Source of the DNA: Burkholderiales bacterium
GTDB lineage: Bacteria > Pseudomonadota > Gammaproteobacteria > Burkholderiales > Burkholderiaceae_C
Length of the DNA: 6,959 nucleotides
Assembly (NCBI GenBank): GCA_006227785.1
Contig: SBFU01000014.1
Location: 1 to 6,959 of the forward strand
Reading direction: 5' to 3'
Position numbers and translations under genes: made by a program. The notes under the pieces are model-generated. The model saw only the letters and a list, made by a program, of their open reading frames with translations. It was not told the DNA's origin and did not search any database. Of the stretch, positions 1 through 6,959 are shown in pieces (positions within the stretch are counted from its first letter, which is position 1; each line of letters opens with the position of its first letter).

Positions 1-441
1 GCCGAAGGCATCCGCAAGCTGTTCATGTCCAAGCTGGATGTGGACCAGGAAATCGCCGACATCCTCATCGAAGAGGGCTTCACCAGTCTGGAAGAGGTGG
101 CCTATGTGCCGCTGCAGGAGATGCTGGAGATCGAGGCCTTTGACGAAGAGACCGTCAACGAATTGCGCGCCCGCGCCAAGGACACCCTGCTGACGATGGA
201 GATCGCCCGCGAAGAGAGTGTCGAGGAAGTTTCACAGGACCTGCGTGATCTGGAGGGCATGACCCCCGACCTGATCGGCAAGCTGGCCGAGGCTGGCGTT
301 CATACCCGTGACGACCTGGCCGACCTGGCCACCGATGAACTGACCGACATCACCGGTCAGACGCCAGAAGAGGCAACGCGGCTGATCATGCTGGCGCGTG
401 CGCACTGGTTCACCGGCGATGAAGCCCAGGCCTCGAGCTGA
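1..441 (+). CDS. nusA: Transcription termination/antitermination factor NusA, C-terminal part (5' truncated by window edge)
   Basis: The reading frame is open from base 1 (A-E-G-I-R-K-L-F-M...) to the TGA at 439-441, giving the last 146 residues. The ATG at 25 is an internal Met (M9), not the start; the true start lies upstream of the window. NusA binds RNA polymerase and modulates pausing, intrinsic termination and N/rRNA antitermination. Two helix-hairpin-helix acidic repeats are visible: AR1 about residues 13-64 (begins [16 protein letters not shown]) and AR2 about 87-138 ([15 protein letters not shown] to the LARAHWF end). This two-repeat tail is typical of proteobacterial NusA; in E. coli AR2 contacts the RNA polymerase alpha C-terminal domain and autoinhibits RNA binding. 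The S1 and KH domains would lie upstream. It sits directly before infB, as in most proteobacteria. Identity is firm; only the 5' part is missing. Confidence 0.96.
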   Translation, partial: AEGIRKLFMSKLDVDQEIADILIEEGFTSLEEVAYVPLQEMLEIEAFDEETVNELRARAKDTLLTMEIAREESVEEVSQDLRDLEGMTPDLIGKLAEAGVHTRDDLADLATDELTDITGQTPEEATRLIMLARAHWFTGDEAQASS

Positions 442-456
442 CACGGAGGCCCCTGC

Positions 457-460
457 GGAG
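457..460 (+). promoter_or_regulatory. Probable ribosome binding site of infB
   Basis: GGAG lies 10 bases before the ATG at 471, within the 29-base nusA-infB gap. A stronger-looking GGAGG at 445-449 is 21 bases upstream of the ATG, which is too far for normal use from that start. No terminator-like hairpin is visible in the gap, in keeping with co-transcription. Confidence 0.6.
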
Positions 461-470
461 AAGAGAATCT

Positions 471-3311
471 ATGACCAGTACCACCGTAGCCGATTTGGCC
501 GCTGAGCTGAACAAACCCACCTCCCTGTTGCTGGAGCAGCTGTCCGCGGCCGGCGTTTCCAAGACAACCGGTACCGATCCGGTGACCGAGTCAGACAAGC
601 AGATGCTGCTCAACCACCTCAAGGCCAGCCATGGCACAGCGGGCGGTGAGCGCAAGAAGATCACGCTTGTCAAGAAGTCCACGACCGAGATCAAGCAGGC
701 CGATGCCACTGGGCGTGCCCGCACCATTCAGGTCGAGGTGCGCAAGAAGCGCACCTTCATCAAGCGTGACGACGAGGTTTCGCCCGAGCCAGCGGTTGCT
801 GCTGCACCAGCGGAGCCTCAGGCACCGGTGATCGACAAGGAAGAACTCGCGCGCCGGGAAGAGGAAGCCCGCCGGCAGGCCGAGTTGCTGCGTCGCCAGG
901 AAGAAGAGCTGGCTCAGAAGCGTCGCGAGCGCGAGGCCGAAGAGGCGCGCCAGGCCAAGGCCGAGGAAGAGCGCCAGGCGGCTGCTGAGGTGGCCCGGCA
1001 GGCTGCGGCCGCCGAGGCAGCGCCCACGCAGGTGGCGGACAACGTCGTCGAAGACAAGGCCCGCGAGGAGCAGGCCCATGCCGATACGCTCAAGCGTGCC
1101 ACCGAAGCCAAAGCCCAGGCTGAAGCCCGTGAGGCCGAGGAGCAGCGGGCACAGGACCTCAACGAGCGCCGCCGCAAGGCCGAAGCCGAGGCTGCCAACA
1201 TCCGCGCCATGATGGCCGCACCGGCCAAAACGCTGGTCGCCAAGAAGCCCGAGCCGACGCCTGATCCCAAGGCCGGCATCAAGGGGACTTTGCACAAACC
1301 CGCAGGGACTCCAGGGGCTGCCAAATCCGGGGGCGCAGCGGCTGGTGCCGGTGCTGGCAAGAAAGAGATCAAGTCCGAGAACCTGTCCTCCACCTGGAAA
1401 GACGACGCGGCCAAGAAAAAAGAGATCAAGACCCGCGGTGACACCACCGCCGGCCGATCCAACTGGCGTGGTGGACCGAAAGGCGGCGGTCGTCGCGGCG
1501 ACCGCGACGCTCGTGATGCCGGCGCGGGTGGATTTTCGGCACCGACCGAATTCAAGGTCATGGAGGTTCACGTGCCCGAGACCATCACGGTCTCGGAACT
1601 GGCCCACAAGATGAGCGTGAAGTCGTCCGAGGTGATCAAGCAGCTCATGAAGCTGGGGCAGATGGTCACCATCAACCAGTCGCTGGATCAGGATACGGCC
1701 ATGATCGTGGTCGAAGAGCTGGGCCACAAAGCCATCCAGGCCGCACTGGATGATCCGGAGGCCTTCACCGAAGAAGAGGTGTCCGGTCAGCAGGCTGAAC
1801 TCATGTCCCGGGCTCCCGTGGTCACGGTGATGGGTCACGTGGACCACGGCAAGACGTCGCTGCTGGACTACATCCGGCGTGCCAAAGTGGCTGCCGGAGA
1901 GGCTGGCGGGATCACCCAGCACATCGGTGCCTACCACGTGGACACGCCCAGAGGCATGGTCACGTTTCTGGACACCCCGGGTCACGAAGCGTTCACGGCG
2001 ATGCGTGCCCGTGGTGCGCAGGCGACCGATATCGTCATCCTGGTGTGTGCCGCGGATGACGGCGTGATGCCGCAGACCAAGGAAGCGATCAAGCACGCCA
2101 AGGCCGCCGGTGTCCCGATGGTGGTGGCCATGACCAAGGCGGACAAACCCGACGCCAACATCGAAAAGGTGAAGTCGGAGCTGGTCGCCGAAGAGGTGGT
2201 GCCCGAAGAGTTCGGTGGCGATTCGCCTTTCGTGGCTGTCTCGGCCAAGACCGGGCAGGGGATCGACGACCTGCTGGAGCAGGTGCTCCTGCAAGCGGAG
2301 GTGCTTGAGTTGCGGGCCCCGGTGGACGCCATGGCCAAAGGCCTGGTGATTGAAGCCCGGCTGGACAAGGGGCGCGGTGCGGTGGCCACCATTCTGGTTC
2401 AGTCCGGTACGCTGCGGGTCGGTGATGTCGTGCTGGCAGGACAGACGTCGGGTCGCGTCCGTGCCATGCTGGACGAAAATGGCAAGCCGGCCAAGGAGGC
2501 TGGCCCCTCCATTCCCGTGGAGATTCAGGGTCTGGCGGAAGTGCCGCAGGCCGGCGACGAGTTCATGGTGATGTCGGATGAGCGCCGCGCGCGTGAAATC
2601 GCCACCTACCGTGCCGGCAAGTACCGCAGCACCAAACTCGCCAAGCAGCAGGCGGCCAAACTGGAGAACGTGTTCTCCGACATGACCGCAGGCGAGGTCA
2701 AGACACTGCCCATCATCATCAAGGCTGATGTACAGGGTTCGCAGGAGGCCCTGGCGGCTTCGCTGCTGAAGCTATCGACCGAGGAGGTGCGGGTGCAGCT
2801 GGTCTATGCTGGCGTCGGTGGCATCAGCGAGTCCGACGTCAACCTGGCTATCGCGTCCCGTGCGATTGTCATCGGCTTCAACGTGCGTGCAGACGCCGGC
2901 GCCCGCAAACTGGCCGAAGGCAATGACGTCGAGCTCCACTACTACAACATCATCTACGATGCGGTGGACGAGCTCAAGGCTGCCATGTCCGGCATGCTGG
3001 CCCCCGAGAAACGCGAAGAGGCGATCGGCACCGCCGAGATCCGCACCGTCTTCGTGGCGTCGAAGATCGGCACCGTGGCCGGCTGTATGGTCACCTCCGG
3101 CATGGTCACCCGCAATGCGCACTTCCGCCTGTTGCGTGACAACGTGGTGGTCTACACCGGCGAGGTCGACTCTCTCAAGCGCCTCAAGGACGACGTCAGG
3201 GAAGTACGGGAAGGCTTCGAGTGCGGTATCAAGCTCAAGAACTACAACGACATCAAGGAAGGTGATCAGCTGGAGTTCTTCGAGATCAAGGAAATCGCCC
3301 GGACGCTCTGA
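471..3311 (+). CDS. infB: Translation initiation factor IF-2 (full length, 946 aa)
   Basis: IF2 is the GTPase that brings fMet-tRNA to the 30S P site and drives 50S joining. Visible order: IF2_N domain 1-52 ([16 protein letters not shown]...); IF2-associated segment about 62-100; long Ala/Glu/Arg/Lys helical, probably coiled-coil stretch about 122-248; flexible Lys/Gly/Ala linker about 250-355; second IF2_N domain about 371-425; G domain from about 450. G motifs: G1 GHVDHGKT 455-462, G2 [10 protein letters not shown] 479-488 (T482), G3 DTPGH 501-505, G4 TKAD 555-558, G5 SAK 591-593. Then beta-barrel domain II about 615-715, domain III from about 745 ([11 protein letters not shown] at 747), and the fMet-tRNA-binding C2 domain about 852-946 with conserved GFECGI at 915-920. 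E. coli IF2 has 890 residues; the extra length is in the N-terminal helical and linker region. G4 has Thr where Asn is usual (see findings). Start chosen by the SD at 457 and the exact N1 domain start. Confidence 0.98.
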   Translation: MTSTTVADLAAELNKPTSLLLEQLSAAGVSKTTGTDPVTESDKQMLLNHLKASHGTAGGERKKITLVKKSTTEIKQADATGRARTIQVEVRKKRTFIKRDDEVSPEPAVAAAPAEPQAPVIDKEELARREEEARRQAELLRRQEEELAQKRREREAEEARQAKAEEERQAAAEVARQAAAAEAAPTQVADNVVEDKAREEQAHADTLKRATEAKAQAEAREAEEQRAQDLNERRRKAEAEAANIRAMMAAPAKTLVAKKPEPTPDPKAGIKGTLHKPAGTPGAAKSGGAAAGAGAGKKEIKSENLSSTWKDDAAKKKEIKTRGDTTAGRSNWRGGPKGGGRRGDRDARDAGAGGFSAPTEFKVMEVHVPETITVSELAHKMSVKSSEVIKQLMKLGQMVTINQSLDQDTAMIVVEELGHKAIQAALDDPEAFTEEEVSGQQAELMSRAPVVTVMGHVDHGKTSLLDYIRRAKVAAGEAGGITQHIGAYHVDTPRGMVTFLDTPGHEAFTAMRARGAQATDIVILVCAADDGVMPQTKEAIKHAKAAGVPMVVAMTKADKPDANIEKVKSELVAEEVVPEEFGGDSPFVAVSAKTGQGIDDLLEQVLLQAEVLELRAPVDAMAKGLVIEARLDKGRGAVATILVQSGTLRVGDVVLAGQTSGRVRAMLDENGKPAKEAGPSIPVEIQGLAEVPQAGDEFMVMSDERRAREIATYRAGKYRSTKLAKQQAAKLENVFSDMTAGEVKTLPIIIKADVQGSQEALAASLLKLSTEEVRVQLVYAGVGGISESDVNLAIASRAIVIGFNVRADAGARKLAEGNDVELHYYNIIYDAVDELKAAMSGMLAPEKREEAIGTAEIRTVFVASKIGTVAGCMVTSGMVTRNAHFRLLRDNVVVYTGEVDSLKRLKDDVREVREGFECGIKLKNYNDIKEGDQLEFFEIKEIARTL
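1562..1574 (+). promoter_or_regulatory. Candidate internal SD plus GTG start within infB (short IF2 isoform)
   Basis: GGAGG at 1562-1566 is followed, after 5 bases, by an in-frame GTG at 1572-1574 (Val368). An in-frame ATG (Met364, 1560-1562) lies just before, with AAGG at 1553-1556. Initiation at 368 would give a 579-residue IF2 beginning right at the second IF2_N domain, without the charged extension. E. coli infB is known to make IF2 isoforms from internal starts. Here it is inference only: Glu-Val codons can create GGAGG by chance, and a similar arrangement occurs at 2783-2795 in the middle of domain III. Confidence 0.25.
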
Positions 3312-3326
3312 CAAACGAACGTCACC

Positions 3327-3701
3327 ATGCCACGCAAGGCCTCATCCGTTCCAAACCGCGGTTTTCGCGTTGCCGACCAGATCCAGCGGGACCTGGCCGA
3401 ATTGATTGCGCGCGAGCTCAAGGACCCTCGGGTGGGCATGGTGACAATCAATGCCGTCGAGGTAACGCCTGACTACGCCCACGCGAAGGTTTTCTTCAGC
3501 CTGCTGACCGGTAGCCCGGAAGAGGCCACGTCAGGACTGAATGCGGCGGCGGGCTTCCTGCGCAACGGCCTGTTCAAGCGGCTTCACATCCATACCGTGC
3601 CCACGCTGCACTTTGTGTTTGACCGCACCACCGAGCGCGCGGCCGACATGAACGCCCTGATCTCCAAGGCCGTGGCCTCGCGATCCAAGAACGAGGACTG
3701 A
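3327..3701 (+). CDS. rbfA: 30S ribosome-binding factor A (RbfA)
   Basis: RbfA is a small cytoplasmic protein that binds free 30S subunits near the 5' end (helix 1) of 16S rRNA, helps late 30S maturation and is important for growth in the cold. The 124-residue product fits the family's usual size of about 120-135. Family features seen: an [14 protein letters not shown] first helix (14-27), the strongly conserved LKDPRVG (31-37), [15 protein letters not shown] (46-60), the type II KH-fold helix-kink-helix around AAAG (73-76), and the VPTLHFVFD strand (91-99). The gene starts 15 bases after the infB stop. No good Shine-Dalgarno is visible before the ATG (the gap is ACAAACGAACGTCACC-like), so translation may depend on coupling to infB. 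No closer alternative start preserves the N-terminal helix. Identity is secure. Confidence 0.97.
   Translation: MPRKASSVPNRGFRVADQIQRDLAELIARELKDPRVGMVTINAVEVTPDYAHAKVFFSLLTGSPEEATSGLNAAAGFLRNGLFKRLHIHTVPTLHFVFDRTTERAADMNALISKAVASRSKNED
3693..3697 (+). promoter_or_regulatory. Ribosome binding site of truB, inside the rbfA 3' end
   Basis: GAGGA at 3693-3697 overlaps the last rbfA codons and lies 6 bases before the truB ATG at 3704. The rbfA TGA (3699-3701) lies between SD and start, a layout that favours translational coupling of rbfA and truB. This SD supports the ATG at 3704 as the truB start. Confidence 0.7.
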
Positions 3702-3703
3702 CC

Positions 3704-4668
3704 ATGCAGCGCCACAGCACCAGGGTGCAGCGGCGCCCTGTGCATGGGGTGTTGCTGCTCGACAAGCCGCTGGGTCTTTCCAGCAACCAGGCCCTGCAAA
3801 AGGCCAAGTGGTTGCTGCGTGCCGAAAAAGCGGGTCATACCGGCACCCTGGATCCTCTGGCCACGGGTGTCTTGCCCATCTGCTTCGGTGCTGCCACCAA
3901 GTTCAGCCAACTGCATCTTGACGCAGACAAGACCTATGAGACCGTGGTCAAGCTGGGGGCCACCACAAGCACGGCGGATGCAGAGGGCGACGTGCTTGAG
4001 ATTCGGCCCGTCCAATGCACCGCTGGACAGGTGGTGGAGGTGCTGGACCGTTTCACCGGCTCCATCACCCAGGTGCCACCCATGCACAGCGCGTTGAAAA
4101 AAGATGGCAAGCCGCTGTACGAATACGCGCGTGATGGCGAAACGGTCGAGCGCGAACCCCGGCGCGTCACCATCCATGAACTCGAGCTGCTGGAAATGCA
4201 GCTGGAGGGCGCCACGCCGTTTCTGAGGTTGCGGGTGTGCTGCTCCAAGGGAACCTACATCCGTACGCTGGGCGAAGACATCGGTCGGGCCCTGGGCTGC
4301 GGAGGGCATCTGACTGCGCTGCGACGGACGGTCACCGGCCCTTTCACCGAATCTCAGTGCATCGGCATCGACGCGCTGGAAGCACTGGGTGAGCCTGCAC
4401 GCCAGCAGCAACTGCTGCCGGTCCAGTCTCTGTTGCAAGCCCACGAACAGATCCTGCTGGACGACGCAGATGCCGCCCGCTTCCTCAGCGGCATGCGGCG
4501 ACGTGGTGCGTGGCCCGACCAGGCTCGTACCGCCGTTTTCGGCCCTGCTGCAGGGGCCACGTCGTCCATCAACACCTTGCTGGGAACCGCGCACGTGCGC
4601 GCCGGCGAATTGATCCCGGGGCGTCTGCTGAGCCCCATCGAATTACAGCAAATCCTGGAAACTGCATC

Positions 4669-4672
<4 letters not shown>
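3704..4672 (+). CDS. truB: tRNA pseudouridine(55) synthase TruB
   Basis: TruB converts U55 to pseudouridine in the T-loop of most tRNAs and also acts as a tRNA folding chaperone. The product has 322 residues (E. coli 314). Motifs seen: [14 protein letters not shown] (17-30); the catalytic motif [15 protein letters not shown] with the nucleophilic Asp at D50; DKTYE (75-79) with the conserved active-site Tyr78; [19 protein letters not shown] (about 125-143); and [12 protein letters not shown] (183-194) with the conserved Arg187. A C-terminal RNA-binding extension follows (about 225-322), ending in the [14 protein letters not shown] type of tail. It starts 2 bases after the rbfA stop with its own SD, and its TGA overlaps the typA ATG (ATGA, 4669-4672). 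All key catalytic residues are present, so it should be active. Confidence 0.98.
4657..4660 (+). promoter_or_regulatory. Probable ribosome binding site of typA, inside truB
   Basis: GGAA lies 8 bases before the ATG at 4669. It is a modest SD; the ATGA stop/start overlap with truB suggests that terminating ribosomes re-initiate here. It helps to prefer 4669 over the longer in-frame ATG at 4510. Confidence 0.5.
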
Positions 4673-6495
<1,823 letters not shown>

Positions 6496-6529
6496 TCCTC
6501 CCGGGCGTTGCCCATACACCCAGCTGTAC

Positions 6530-6582
6530 GGCACAGTCGATCGGGATGAGGGCTCCTGGCGCGGAGCCCCTGATCCCGTGCC
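6530..6582 (+). terminator. Imperfect stem-loop after typA; possible terminator or regulatory hairpin
   Basis: The core is a perfect 7-bp inverted repeat GGGCTCC (6550-6556) and GGAGCCC (6563-6569) with a 6-base loop. It is extended by CGGGAT (6542-6547) pairing with ATCCCG (6573-6578) across a small internal loop (GA versus CTG). An outer GGCAC (6530-6534) could pair with GTGCC (6578-6582), sharing one base. The stem is GC-rich, but only a TTT (6587-6589) follows, not a proper U-tract, so it is not a textbook intrinsic terminator. A smaller hairpin, GGGC (6503-6506) with GCCC (6510-6513), sits just after the typA stop. Its position at the likely operon end makes a role in ending or stabilising the mRNA plausible. 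I see no convincing sigma-70 promoter for the next gene in the 98-base spacer. Confidence 0.4.
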
Positions 6583-6593
6583 ACGATTTCCCC

Positions 6594-6959
6594 ATGCACA
6601 CCCCTGTCCGGACGTCCCTGGGCCACACACAAGCCGTCGTCGTGATGGTGGGGGTGGCTCTCCTGTGGTCCATCGCAGGCGTGGTGGCCCGCCAACTGGA
6701 GTCAGCAGCGCGCTTTGAGGTGACGTTCTGGCGAAGCGCCTTCACTGCACTGGCCCTGCTGCTCATTCTGCCCCTGTGGCGAACCCGCAGCACTGCGGTC
6801 CGGTCACCTGGCATCGCACCAGACGGCCGATCTGCAGCAGCCCGTGTCCTACACCGATACTGGGGCGTTGTGCCGGAATCAAAGGCTTTCTGGTTGTCCG
6901 GTCTCTGCTGGAGCGTGATGTTCAGCGCCTTCATGCTGGCGTTGACCTTCACCAGCGTG
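6594..6959 (+). CDS. DMT/EamA-family transporter, N-terminal part (3' truncated by window edge)
   Basis: The frame is open from the ATG at 6594 to the window end (122 codons) with no stop. The protein (MHTPVRTSLGHTQ...) shows hydrophobic segments typical of the drug/metabolite transporter superfamily: TM1 about 14-33 with LLWSIAGVVARQL (23-35), the family-like link FEVTFWRS (41-48), TM2 about 45-62, and TM3 from about 98 (FWLSGLCWSVMFSAFMLALTFTSV-like). Full members have ten helices in two EamA repeats and usually export metabolites or amino acids; the substrate cannot be told. A basic loop of about 34 residues (63-96) between TM2 and TM3 is longer than in most relatives. No SD precedes 6594; an in-frame ATG at 6546 would add 16 residues but lies in the stem-loop and adds no recognisable sequence. 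Codon choice (CGA, TCA, GCA, CTA) looks less biased than in the operon genes, consistent with lower expression. Family call fairly sure, start uncertain. Confidence 0.82.
   Translation, partial: MHTPVRTSLGHTQAVVVMVGVALLWSIAGVVARQLESAARFEVTFWRSAFTALALLLILPLWRTRSTAVRSPGIAPDGRSAAARVLHRYWGVVPESKAFWLSGLCWSVMFSAFMLALTFTSV

Noticed and set aside
1413..1422. A6 run (1416-1421) in infB, and a similar AAAAAAG in truB near 4096, as possible programmed frameshift sites
   Set aside because: The heptamer is in the wrong phase for a canonical -1 slip (reads AAA AAA G), there is no adjacent alternative frame with useful coding, and no evident stimulatory structure.
591..2294. 567-codon ORF on the - strand opposite infB
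   Set aside because: It is His/Leu/Gly/Arg-rich with no family resemblance, and lies wholly antisense to a well-supported IF2 gene. GC-rich genes with strong third-position bias commonly leave long open frames on the other strand.
4510..4668. Longer TypA with 53 extra N-terminal residues
   Set aside because: The extension is coded within truB in another frame, is Arg-rich and unlike any TypA N-terminus; the ATG at 4669 gives the conserved start and family length.
6508..6536. TTGCCC at 6508 as a -35 box for the transporter gene
   Set aside because: At 17-base spacing the -10 position reads GCACAG, which is not promoter-like; no other convincing pair was found in the spacer.

Overview
The window is a high-GC bacterial chromosomal segment (roughly 60-65% GC by eye). 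It holds the 3' part of a classic transcription/translation operon, all on the + strand: nusA (3' end only), infB, rbfA, truB, typA/bipA. It ends with the 5' part of a membrane transporter gene of the DMT/EamA type. The protein sequences, above all the IF2 C-terminus and TypA, together with truB followed directly by typA, point to a betaproteobacterium of the order Burkholderiales, most likely Comamonadaceae-like. That placement is from memory of family sequences, not from a search.

Layout: 1-441 is the NusA C-terminus with its two acidic repeats. 471-3311 is full-length IF2 (946 aa), with a long charged N-terminal extension. 3327-3701 is RbfA (124 aa). 3704-4672 is TruB (322 aa). 4669-6495 is TypA/BipA (608 aa). 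6496-6593 is a spacer with a sizeable imperfect stem-loop. 6594-6959 is the start of a DMT transporter running off the window edge. Genes 1-5 are packed tightly (gaps of 29, 15 and 2 bases, then a 4-base ATGA overlap), so they are very probably co-transcribed, with translational coupling at rbfA/truB and truB/typA.

Functionally the cluster joins transcription elongation/antitermination (NusA), initiation (IF2), 30S maturation (RbfA), tRNA pseudouridylation (TruB) and a ribosome-associated GTPase linked to 50S assembly and stress/cold growth (TypA). The usual enterobacterial downstream partners rpsO-pnp are not here; typA takes that place.

I found no phage, mobile element, CRISPR, RNA gene or evident new system. 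The points most worth a second look are a possible internal start in infB (GGAGG then GTG at codon 368, exactly at a domain boundary), the non-consensus G4 motif TKAD in IF2, and the stem-loop between typA and the transporter gene. The long ORFs on the opposite strand look like shadows of the highly biased real genes.
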